Below are positions 46,001-55,269 of a stretch of 64,000 nucleotides of DNA, piece by piece. The stretch's first letter is position 1. Each line of letters starts with the position of its first letter. Below the pieces are notes generated by a model. It saw nothing but the letters and a program-made list of their open reading frames with translations, was not told the origin of the DNA and searched no databases. This stretch comes from Gaertneriomyces semiglobifer (taxonomy: Eukaryota; Chytridiomycota; Chytridiomycetes; Spizellomycetales; Spizellomycetaceae). The stretch lies in the NCBI GenBank assembly GCA_025558075.1, contig JAHLKF010000023.1, forward strand, positions 186,001 through 250,000. The letters run 5' to 3'. The translations under genes were made by a program, and so were the position numbers.

Positions 46001-46265
46001 CTTTAGAATCGCGGTTTTTCTCTGCGGGGATTTTCCGGGTAGCCTCTTCATACAGTCTCATCAATATTCTCTTGCTGCTGTTACCGCTGATGGAAACGGC
46101 ACGTATATTTCGCAGCCATTGGTCCGGATCCACCTGGCAAACTTGGGTAATGCGTTCCAGAGAAAACGGTTCCTGCTGAACCTGGGCGGCGTACACGGAC
46201 GATGGTTGATAGTGGGTTTGCCTGAGACTTGCCAGGGAGGCTGAATTATTGTTCTCCTCTACCAT
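43062..46265 (-). CDS. MPS1: Mps1/TTK spindle-checkpoint kinase with N-terminal TPR
   Basis: At least four exons, about 930 residues. The start at 46265 gives MVEENNNSASLASL. The N-terminal TPR-like domain of Mps1/Bub1 type follows (SKALIEIWTRYLELRQKRGD, then KSWAEFEMSTG and AKAQSLLMSGIATVPEHEKD). A long Ser/Pro-rich disordered region leads to the kinase domain: G-loop IGRGGSSKVYKI, Lys in ALKRVKL, HSDLKPANFLL, DFGIAKA, QTGTLNYMAPEA and DIWSAGCILYQLVYGRPPF. These are the Mps1/TTK hallmarks. The kinase localises to kinetochores and phosphorylates Spc105/KNL1 to start the spindle checkpoint. Keeping the TPR, which budding yeast has largely lost, resembles animals. The stop is at 43062-43064. 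Confidence 0.93.
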
Positions 46266-47042
46266 GACTCCAAACTACGCCTCAACAGTTGGCGCGAGAT
46301 TCCATCCGCGTGCAATCGTCCGCCACCGTCCGCTCCAAGTTGCGCTTCCATTAAACCCGGCACGTCCCTCCCGTTCTCTGCTTCGCGCCGAACCTTATCA
46401 ACCGATTGTTTCCTCCTCCCTGGCTTGTTCCTCGGAACCCTTGCGCCTTCGTCGTCGTTGTCGTTGTCGTTGTCGTCGTCGTCGATGCACCGTCCGTTCG
46501 ACCTTTCATCGAATTCACCGATGTTCGACGACGGTTAAAACTTATTATCGATAGACGTATTGTGTCCTTACGCAATCAACTTCCACGTGACGCGCTTACA
46601 TAACCTAAACGCGTGGCGGAGTTGTTCGATGACGCTCCATTTGCGCGCGCGCGATTATTATTTTAACCTTGGCGGGTCTCTCGGTCTCGCTCTCTTAGTA
46701 TATATGAGTGTGCTGTAGAATCTTTTGACCTTCTTTTAATTTGCTTCCTCGCAGCCTTAAAAGCCATTTTTCAGCCCATCTAGCTGTCTAATTCATTCTT
46801 TCTTCCCGGTGGTGTGGAGGGTTCCTGATTGCTTTGAGTGACTTGGCCTGGAATCGCCGCCGCTTTATTTACATCTACACGTGAATCGTCCATTCATCGG
46901 AAAGCCCCATCCGGTCAAGGTCATCCGTACTGGCGTTAGTCAGTCAGCGAATTTACTCTTCAAAAACCAGGACAACGCCGACGTATTCTCCCACTCACCT
47001 ACGCACTCCTCTCTTGAGCCCCAATTCAGTACATAGAACGCC
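46266..47042. promoter_or_regulatory. Divergent intergenic region MPS1 / YSC84
   Basis: A 777-bp spacer. It holds a TCG/TTG-type trinucleotide repeat (46449-46484), a TATA-like stretch at about 46698-46705, and pyrimidine-rich sequence towards the YSC84 start. No gene is seen. Confidence 0.5.
46449..46484. repeat. TCG/TTGTCG microsatellite
   Basis: About twelve TCG-type triplets, with TTG interruptions, in the 5' region of MPS1. On the minus strand it would read as a run of Thr-type ACG/ACA codons. Confidence 0.75.
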
Positions 47043-48254
47043 ATGGGCAAGGTCAAACTGAACCCGCACCTCCCAAACGTCTCCAAGATTGGACGTGCCA
47101 CCATTCACTCGCCGCTGCCAGACTCGCTATCCGCAGACCTGGCAAAGGCAACGAGTATCCTCGAGCACTTCATCAAGGGCACAAACAAGGCCGATCAATC
47201 AATGATTCCGCCAAAGGTTATTGCGAAAGCGAAAGGGTATGGCGCAAGATCTTTTGAGTGGCATTAATTTAGCCAAGTTTTCTCACAAGCTTCATTCGTA
47301 TAGGATTGCAGTTATTACCATTCTTAAAGCTGGCTTTGTATGGTCTGGTCGGGCTGGGTCGGGGATTGTAGTTGCTCGATTACCCGATGGCCGGTGGTCG
47401 GCACCAGCAGCCATTGCCGCAGCCGGTGCCGGGTTCGGTGCACAAATCGGCGCTCAGCTGACGGATTGCGTCTTCATCCTGAATAACGATGCTGCCGTCA
47501 AGGCGTTCAGTCACGGAGGAAACTTGACTTTGGGTGGGAATATGAGCGTGGCTGCGGGGCCAAAGGGCCGTAGCGTCGAGGGTGCTGGTTGTGAGTACAA
47601 GATGTGGCTTCTAGAGTGCCTGTGTGATATGTGCTTGTCGCTTACACATCACCTATTTCTCTAGCGATGATGAACTTTGCGCCCATTTACTCGTATTCAA
47701 AGTCCAAAGGCCTTTTCGCAGGTGTTTCTCTTGAAGGCTCGGTTATCTTGACCCGTAATGACGCAAACAGAGACTTATATGGTCGCAAAGTAACAGCCAA
47801 AGAGCTCCTAAGCGGCGAAGTGTCGCCACCGGTACAAGCGGAAGCCTTATACCGTATCCTGAATTACAAATTTGCGAACCTCGGGACGGGGATAGTGCCC
47901 ATGAAACCGGGCGCAGAAATGGCGGACGCTTCTGGCCCTAAGCGCTCGTCGACTATGGGCGGCGGCAGCAGAGTAGGCATTGCCGCGGCGGCGGCGGGGA
48001 CCGACGTACAGCGAAGCGCTTCGGTTGGAACGGCTGGAAAGCGAGCACCGCCTCCACCTCCTCCTGGCATGGCAAAGGCTGCTGTCACTACTGCAACAGC
48101 GCTGTATGATTTCAATGGTGAACGCGAATCCGATTTGTCGTTCCGAAAAGGAGATACCATTACCGTCATAAAAAGTGGTGGTGAGGCCGACTGGTGGGTT
48201 GGCGAATTAAATGGGAAACGAGGAGATTTTCCAGGGAATTATGTACGGTTGTAA
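47043..48254 (+). CDS. Ysc84/Lsb3/SH3YL1-type SYLF + SH3 protein
   Basis: Three exons. The start at 47043 gives MGKVKLNPHLPNVSKIG. A SYLF (DUF500) domain follows: SMIPPKVIAKAKG, then after an intron IAVITILKAGFVWSGRAGSG, APAAIAAAGAGFGAQIGAQL and VFILNNDAAVKAFS. The next exon gives NFAPIYSYSKSKGLFAGVSL. A proline stretch (APPPPPPG) leads to a C-terminal SH3 domain (ATALYDFNGERESDLSFRKG, then WWVGELNGKRGDFPGNYVRL). The SYLF domain binds phosphoinositides and actin, and the SH3 binds endocytic partners such as Las17. The family acts at actin patches in endocytosis. Length and architecture match fungal Ysc84 and animal SH3YL1. Confidence 0.95.
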
Positions 48255-48767
48255 GATGAAAGAAGGGACTGTGGGTTGATTCGTCCGTTTGATTGAACGT
48301 TTTTGGTTACAAGCTTGACATTTGAACGTTGAACTTTCATGTTGGACATTTTGGTTTTGATGTACACTTTTTTACTTTCACTGTTCAATAGATTCAGTTG
48401 ATGACCTATAATATGAGATGACAATCTAAAACTGCAAATTTCGCCCTGTTAGAGATGCTGGTGACGTGCGGTCACCTATTGTCCAGATGGACAAGCTAAA
48501 GATATCGAATACGCTGTAACCACCACTGCTGTATTGTCACTGGCAATACGAAATGAAGTGGTTGTCCTTGTCCGTTTTATAATCTTGGGCAACGGTTCAC
48601 GCAGTAAGCTATGCGAGAGATGCGTGAAGTATCTTCAATTGTTAATGAAGAAGTTTATTCGGAGTCGATGGACGCATGACGGTTTCCCTATTACGTTTGT
48701 TTTTCCTACATGGACGTACTTCTGCTCTATAGGAAAGATTCAAACTAGAACTCGCAGGCTATTCGAA
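48255..48767. other. Convergent 3' spacer YSC84 / NIT1
   Basis: A 513-bp convergent intergenic region that probably holds both 3' UTRs. It is AT-rich near 48300-48420. An open frame at 48534-48854 mostly overlaps the end of NIT1 on the opposite strand and is likely fortuitous. Confidence 0.5.
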
Positions 48768-50382
48768 CTACTGTGCGTTGTTGGTTTCTACCACCTGATA
48801 GACACTATCTGCTCTGTGTGCCTCAACAGGCATAGAAGTTCGGACGTTCCTTAAAAAATCTAAATCAATTTCCGCGTACGCAACGGTCCCAGCTTTGTCA
48901 GGGCATTGAGCTAGGATAGTGCCTACCATAGCTGGTTATTACAGCAACTCAACGCCAGATAAAAATTTCTTACTTACCCCAAGGGTCAATGATCATAGCA
49001 TGTCCAAAGCTGGCTCGCTTGCTGTTGTGCTCCCCGACTTGAGCCGCTGCGATGACATAACTGTTGGAGTCGATGGAAAAATATAAGCCGGAGAATGAGG
49101 CCTGCAAACAATTGGAAATAACGAACGGATCAGCAAACGACATACCATTGCGTCTCAATCGCGCGAGCACGCAGTAACGTCTGTATGATTTTGAATAAAT
49201 ATCAAACAGCCAGACCCATAGCGCAAAGGGCATCCTAGCAATTACCTTCCAATGTGCTTGACCTGTTCTACGACACAACATCGCAAGCGAGTGAATAATG
49301 AATCGCAACCACCGGCACGGTCTTCGTCACACTCACTTTATCGTGAAAGCCGAAGGATACGTAAGGATCTCGGCGCCCTTCTTCCGCAGCAGCCATGACA
49401 TTTCTGTGGAGTCCAGCAGACAGGTTGGTTGAGTTCTCAAAACGTACAAATGGCCTGCCAGCGCGATTATTACCAGGGAAACGCAGGTCGTAGCATACGG
49501 CCAGGCCGAGATTTCCTACAGGAGTGGCAACGGGCGACGGTACTGAGAACGCCGAGAGGACTTAAGTAATGTTGTTTGAGAAAACCCTCGGTGCCCGCGG
49601 GATAGTTACTTTCCGTTCCGGCGGTAGTGTGAGCCGACTCCAATAACCGTGGTCCGGAAGGAATGTCCTATACCATGAGATGTGTTTATCGTCAAGTTGT
49701 GAAGGCTTAGCCAAGAAGACTCCAACCCATACCACATCGAATAAGTGAATCTGGGGCAGGCCATCACGAGAGTGTTACAGCATGGATTTTGGATGGTTTG
49801 GTCCTCATACAACAGCGCTTACTTTTTGATACCGCCCGACGATAGCACCGGTATCACTTATTACTGAGAGAATCAGCGTCAGTGTAGTAGTTCACACATT
49901 GTGAGTTCAGTAACTCAGCGTATTACCTAGATGCACATTGGCCATCTTTCCATGGTGCCCTTGCTCATGTACGCCAACGGATATATAAATGGCATTGGCC
50001 TGTGCTGCGCTTTGCAGACACGCAGTGAACGCAGGGTTGACGAGGCCTAGAGCATCGGCAGACGTCAAAGCGATAAAGTCACTGAGAACGTTTTGATGAA
50101 CTTTGAGTTCGCAGAATCGCAATTTCAGTCGTTTTCACCTCGCTTCGGGGAAGAAGATCATCTGAGGGCATCCATTAGTGCTACTGTCAGGAAATGCCAG
50201 CACAAATCCGAAATACCTTTGCCCCTTTTGCAGCTGCTGCCTCGATGAGTTCGACGCATGTTTTTTGGTTCGCTTCCAAAGACGCCGTGGAACATATCTG
50301 GCCTTGCAACAAATCAGTTTCCGCAGCCAATTGCTTCCAGAATGTGCGGGTCCAACGACACCTGCGCAACGGCTGCCAACAT
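48768..50382 (-). CDS. NIT1: Nit1-type amidase (deaminated glutathione amidase), nitrilase superfamily
   Basis: Many short exons. The start at 50382 gives MLAAVAQ, spliced to ICSTASLEANQKTCVELIEA, then MIFFPEASDFIALTS, which carries the catalytic Glu. Later exons give AIYISVGVHEQG, VISDTGAIVGRYQKVHLFDV with the catalytic Lys, and NLGLAVCYDLRFP with the nucleophilic Cys. YVIAAAQVGEHNSKRASFGH and MIIDPWGK follow, and the last exon ends DSVYQVVETNNAQ at 48768. The order and the VGxHNxKR..GH..IIDPWG block match Nit1, which hydrolyses deaminated glutathione as metabolite repair. Some middle introns (49.2-49.8 kb) were not resolved exactly. It is not fused to a Fhit domain. Confidence 0.87.
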
Positions 50383-50552
50383 GATCTCAACAATGGGCGC
50401 TAAGACTTGATACTCAAGATCTACGTTTGCAGAACGCTCATAACGCGTTGGACTTCAAGGATCAGTGCTCGGCACACACACAGACGAGGACACTGTTCCA
50501 ACGTCGCCATTCGCAGTTTCTCGCCGATCGGTTGTTCGTCGTTGTCACCATC

Positions 50553-51251
50553 ATGGACCATATTAGACGGCTTCTAGGGCCGTTTGTGCCGAAAGACGTT
50601 CTGCCATTGATCTTCCCGCATCCTGCTCACCCCCAGCAAGCATCACTGAAGCAAACACTCAGCAAGCCCAACCCGGCTGCTGGTAAAGAGGCCAGTCTTT
50701 CTGCCGCATGGTCTCAAATCACAGAGGATGGCAGCTCGTTTTTGACAAGGGTAAGTGAATGCATTGCCTTGGACGTACACTTAAGCACAACCTTGTCCCA
50801 ACTTTGCCTATTCCTTCTTTTGTACCGTTAGGTTGATTTCAATGATCCCTTCATCCTATCTATAGTAGGCTTCCACCTGTGTATGGGTCTATGGGTGCTC
50901 GCTACTCGGAGTTCATATGCGCTGACAGTGTTCAATCTTTTCCTTCTCAGTAAGTAGCTATGCTTATGAACGGTCCACATTGCTTCATTGTTGCTTGGTC
51001 GGATGCTGATATGATTGCGGGATATAGGTGGTATGATCTTGTTGACGTCCTCGTTGCAGAAGTATTCACATCTCCTGCCTCTGCCGCAGCGAACATACTT
51101 TGAGGACTCTGGAGCGGCATTTGTGCTCATATTCTGGGCGGCACCACTGCTGGCCTACTTGGTCATCGTAGTATTCGTACTGATGGGGAAGGTGGTGAGT
51201 TCCATGACGGAACTTCGCCAGAAACAGATGCAGACGAGGAAACGAAAGTAG
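50553..51251 (+). CDS. TMEM18: TMEM18 homologue
   Basis: Three exons. The start at 50553 gives MDHIRRLLGPFVPKDVLPLI. The conserved core begins after an N-terminal extension: ITEDGSSFLTR, then VDFNDPFILSIVGFHLCMGL with a first membrane helix. A second helix follows (LTVFNLFLLS), then MILLTSSLQKYSHLLPLPQR and TYFEDSGAAFVLIFWAAPLL, with a third helix and a basic coiled tail (RQKQMQTRKRK). This matches TMEM18, an integral inner-nuclear-envelope protein of animals and plants that is absent from most Dikarya. Its molecular function is not settled. The basic tail may act in nuclear targeting, as in the animal protein. Confidence 0.88.
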
Positions 51252-51928
51252 CCTATCAAATGCAACCCCTATTCCTTGACCAATACAATCACCACATACC
51301 AGTGAATACCAGGTGCGATCTGGTCTCACATTTCTACGGATGGAAGGGTTGGAAGCTGAGGAACATGCGTTCTGACCCAATTCCAATCATACTGCCATGC
51401 GTTCATAGTCTTGCAATGGAGTCAATCATTCGACAGCATTTCATGCAGTAGGTTGGTAATAAAAGCCATGATCCTCCCTCCATTCTATCCCTCCAATCTA
51501 TTCCTCCGTTCAAATGAATGTCTCTTCGCTCGCATAAAACAGTCCCTAGAAGTTCATGTCCTTCAGTGGACCGTTCATCCTCATCGTTCAGCCATTGACC
51601 ACCGCCGCATTGCTGCCCACCCAGCAAACACTGCTGAAGCCATTGTTCCCTATCCAACAACTACATATACAATGTATTAAATTGTTCAAATAAGCGAAAT
51701 GTCGATCCAGAAAACGAGGTGGGTAAGGCACGCATTCTTTTTTACGAGCGCATTCTTAATCCATTGTTTCTTTGACATTTGCATTTCCTCGAACATTGTA
51801 CTTAAAGAACGGCAAAGAAGAGAGAGAAAAAGAGAACGAGAAGGAGAAGAGTTACTGAGACTTGGAGGAGCAGACGAAAGGAGATTAATTGATTGTGGAG
51901 GTACCCTCAACTGTCGCACACTATTGCA
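51252..51928. promoter_or_regulatory. Spacer TMEM18 / REI1 with purine-rich leader
   Basis: A 677-bp tandem intergenic region. A strongly purine-rich run at about 51810-51860, with repeated GAGA, precedes the REI1 start. Open frames on both strands between 51400 and 51680 show no family features. Confidence 0.45.
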
Positions 51929-53272
51929 ATGGACGTAGAAGCCCGTTCCGTCACTTCGGAGACAGCGTCCGACTTTTCCGACCTGTCGCATCTCTCAACC
52001 GCAACAGGAGCAACAGGTCCGTCTACGATGGCGAGTTCAACGACGCCCCGCAGTCACCTTTTCACTTGTCTCGCATGCCACGTCGCCTTTCGGTCCGCCG
52101 AGCACCAGCGAGAACACATGCGCTCCGACTGGCATCGCTACAACCTGAAGCGAAAAGTAGCCGAGCTCCCACCTGTGTCCGCCGAGGCCTTTGCTGAAAA
52201 GCTCACTTCGCAGAAACGCACCACTGTGGATGAAGAAAAGAAGGCTTCCTATGCCGGCGAGTGCCAAGCATGCGGTAAAAGTTATTCCACCGAGAATGCA
52301 TTCGAAAATCACAAGGCCAGTAGAAAGCATAAGGAGCAACAGGCAAGGTTTGACTTGATGAGAGAAAAGGGGATACAGCCACAGAAGAGTTCATCCACAG
52401 ATCAGCAAGAAACTAGCGCCGAAGCACAATCTACTAACTGGCGCCAGGCGCTTGCGTCCGCGACGTCAGAAGCCGAATACAATGAAATTCTTGACAAAAA
52501 GCTAGCATCGCTTCCCCGTTTAACCGAAGTGCAGTGTCTGTTCTGTACTGCCTCGGCCGACACCTTCGAGTCGAATCTGGAACACATGGCCAAAGCGCAC
52601 AGTTTCTTCATTCCTGACGTGGAATACCTGGTTGATATCAAGGGGCTTATCAAGTACTTGGGCGAAAAGGTTGCTGTTGGCCACGTTTGTCTGTCCTGTA
52701 ACGGCAAGGGGAAGGGTTACCACAGCTTAGAAGCCGTGAGGAAACACATGGTGGATAAGGGCCACTGTAAAATTGCGTATGAAGACGGGGCGGAGTTGGA
52801 GGTGAGCGACTTTTACGATTTCAGCTCCACCTACCCTGATGAAAAGGATGATGATTGGGAGGATGTTGACGGTGAGGAGATTTCTGCCGCGGATGCGGAC
52901 GATGTGCAAAGTATGGATGATGACGACGAGGACGAGCTACCGCCAGCGACTCCCGTAGCCATCAACGAATCCGGCACGGAGCTTATCCTCCCGAACGGTC
53001 GCTCCATTGGTCATCGTCACCTCAACCACGTCTGGCGTCAGAATGTGCGCCCGGCCGTCGCAAAGGACTCTACCGTCATCAATCGTCTTATGGGACAGTA
53101 CCGTCTGCTCGGCTATGAGCCGACTCCCTACGAGATTGCCCAGCAGCATCACGAGCGCCGTATACAAGCCAAAAAGCAAATGCGGACAGAGCACGAGTTC
53201 AAGTCAAGAGTTGGACAAAGAGCGAACAAGTTGCAAAAGCATTTCCGAAGCCAGATTGGTTTCGGTGTTTAG
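51929..53272 (+). CDS. REI1: Rei1/ZNF622, cytoplasmic 60S ribosome maturation factor
   Basis: Single-exon protein. I choose the ATG at 51929 (MDVEARSVTSETASDFSDLS), since upstream in-frame sequence has no ATG. Four C2H2-type fingers are seen: FTCLACHVAFRSAEHQREHM, GECQACGKSYSTENAFENHK, VQCLFCTASADTFESNLEHM and HVCLSCNGKGKGYHSLEAVR. An acidic stretch (DDDDEDELPPATP) and the conserved C-terminus with INESGTELILPNGRSIGHR complete the family layout. Rei1 helps remove Arx1 from late pre-60S particles and probes the polypeptide exit tunnel with its C-terminus. The length of about 447 residues is normal. Confidence 0.95.
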   Translation: MDVEARSVTSETASDFSDLSHLSTATGATGPSTMASSTTPRSHLFTCLACHVAFRSAEHQREHMRSDWHRYNLKRKVAELPPVSAEAFAEKLTSQKRTTVDEEKKASYAGECQACGKSYSTENAFENHKASRKHKEQQARFDLMREKGIQPQKSSSTDQQETSAEAQSTNWRQALASATSEAEYNEILDKKLASLPRLTEVQCLFCTASADTFESNLEHMAKAHSFFIPDVEYLVDIKGLIKYLGEKVAVGHVCLSCNGKGKGYHSLEAVRKHMVDKGHCKIAYEDGAELEVSDFYDFSSTYPDEKDDDWEDVDGEEISAADADDVQSMDDDDEDELPPATPVAINESGTELILPNGRSIGHRHLNHVWRQNVRPAVAKDSTVINRLMGQYRLLGYEPTPYEIAQQHHERRIQAKKQMRTEHEFKSRVGQRANKLQKHFRSQIGFGV

Positions 53273-53431
53273 AGTCGCTGTCCGGCGCATTTCCGTTAGG
53301 TCATCAGACACGCTTTTTCCATCGATTCTATACTTGCTGTACTGCCTACTATGTTTGAAATAAACTAATTGACGATTACAAATTTTGACATGGCAACATG
53401 GCACCGGATTGAAATGCACTAACTCGAAAAT

Positions 53432-54901
53432 CTAGTCTTTCCTACTTCGCTTCGGCGTTTTTCTAAGGTCATCTACTGACTCTACGCCTTCCAAAATTCC
53501 ATGCAGAAACTTCCGTTTCCCCTGACCGTAATCACCTGCGCCTTGTCCTTTGCCGTAGAGGCGATACTTGTAAATAACAAGCCCCTCTAGCCCAACGGGA
53601 CCTCTAGCGTGGGTCTTATTTGTGCTAACGCCAATCTCTGCTCCAAAGCCGTACCTGAATCCGTCTGCGAACCTGGTAGAGGCGTTATGATACACACCTG
53701 CAGAGTCGACTCGGGACATGAAGACGTCAGCGGTTTGTGCGGAAGCAGTGACGATCGCATCAGTATGATGTGAGCCGTGGGTGTTGATGTGGGTCATGGC
53801 TTCTTCAAGGGAAGTAACGGTTAAGACTGAGAGGGCAAGCGTGAGGTACTCGGTCTGGTAAGATTCCGGGGTGGCTGCAAACAGCGACTTGGCGTACTGT
53901 TTGAGATCTGGTGTACTTTGCAATAGTTCCAGGCTCTCCTTATCACAGTGTAATTCCACACCCTTCTCCAAGAGTGCCTTCGCCACACCGGGCAGCACTC
54001 GTTCCAACGCATTTTTATGGACAATGAGTGTTTCTACAGCATTGCATGCAGCCGGATAATTGCATTTGGAATCGACAACAACCGAAGTAGCGATGGCGAG
54101 ATCGGCATCCTCGTGAACATATACGGAACAAATGCCGTCCGCGTGGCCCAAAACCGGGATGCTAGTGTTGGATTGGACGTACTGGATCAGTTGCTTTGAG
54201 CCCCGAGGAATGACCATGTCAATGTAAGCATCTTGAGAAAGCAGAGAATCGATTTGTGAGCGGGTTGATACAAGAGACACGGCAGCAGGTGCGATAGTAT
54301 GCTTTACGTCTTCGGCAAGCGTAGACAGAGCGTATTGCAGTGCTTGAAACAGGGCCTTGTTCGAGTGTGATGCTTCTTTCCCGCCCTTCAATATGACTGC
54401 GTTGCCAGACTTGATGGCTAAGCAAGATATTTGAACAACTACTTCCGGACGAGCTTCAAAAATAATGAGAAGCACTCCAACAGGGCATGTTATTCTGAAA
54501 AGATCCAGGTTTGTATCGAGATGAGTCGCCAGAGTCACCCGGCCGGTTGGATCGGCAAGCCTCGCAACATCCAGGACACCTTGCAAGAGCGCCGAGTACT
54601 TTTCCTCCGTTAGAGCGAGGCGAGAGAAGAGAGAATTCGAGAGAGTGCCCTGTTCTACTTCTGCTTTTGCCGCCTACAAAATGCACTGACTGTTTCAGTA
54701 AAGTCTTCGATCTGCCGCTTATTAAACAGCTGCCTGTACCTCCAAATCAAGCTGATTGGCCGCTAGGATTTCATTCTTTCTCTCTTTGAGAACGTCGTGA
54801 AATCTTTGCAATGCAATGTTCTTTTGGTCATTTGAAGCACTTTGCAAAAGCAAGGCCGCCAACTTTGCTTCCTTGGCTATCGCCGTCGCATCATCCGCCA
54901 T
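53432..54901 (-). CDS. PRO2: Gamma-glutamyl phosphate reductase
   Basis: Two or three exons. The start at 54901 gives MADDATAIAKEAKLAALLLQ, and an intron near 54680-54740 joins to the main exon. The aldehyde-dehydrogenase-like fold has PVGVLLIIFEARPEVV and ILKGGKEASHSN. The catalytic Cys lies in CNYPAACNAVETLIVH. GFRYGFGAEIGVSTNKTHAR and GPVGLEGLVIYKYR are the diagnostic C-terminal motifs. The enzyme reduces gamma-glutamyl phosphate to glutamate semialdehyde, the second step of proline synthesis. It is a separate ProA-type protein and not a P5CS fusion with glutamate 5-kinase, as in other fungi. Confidence 0.95.
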
Positions 54902-55269
54902 AGTAGCTTATGGAATTACCGGTGATGGAAATGACCGTCTTCTGATAGCAGATCACCACGCTGGGATCGGTTCGACTACCTCTTGACCAGTGTTACGCTT
55001 TAAAGGCACTTCCGTTGCAGAAAAGACGTCCTTTTTCTCGCGAAAATGTAATGCGAGGAAACAGACGAGATCAAGATCGAAACAGATGAAGCTCTCTCAA
55101 GTTGCATATTCAAATGAGAAACAATTCCAGACGAATGGTGGATGCTAAAATGGATTCTCATATGAAATAGGAATGCAAGTCTATATGTAAATCTATGTAT
55201 ACTACGACGTTTCCACTAGTTACAGCCATGCCAGTCTCCATCAAATCACTACAAATGGGCACTTCTTGC
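54902..55269. other. Spacer PRO2 / ZNF277, no gene seen
   Basis: A 368-bp interval between the PRO2 start and the end of the ZNF277-like gene. It probably holds the PRO2 promoter and the ZNF277 3' UTR. Confidence 0.45.
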
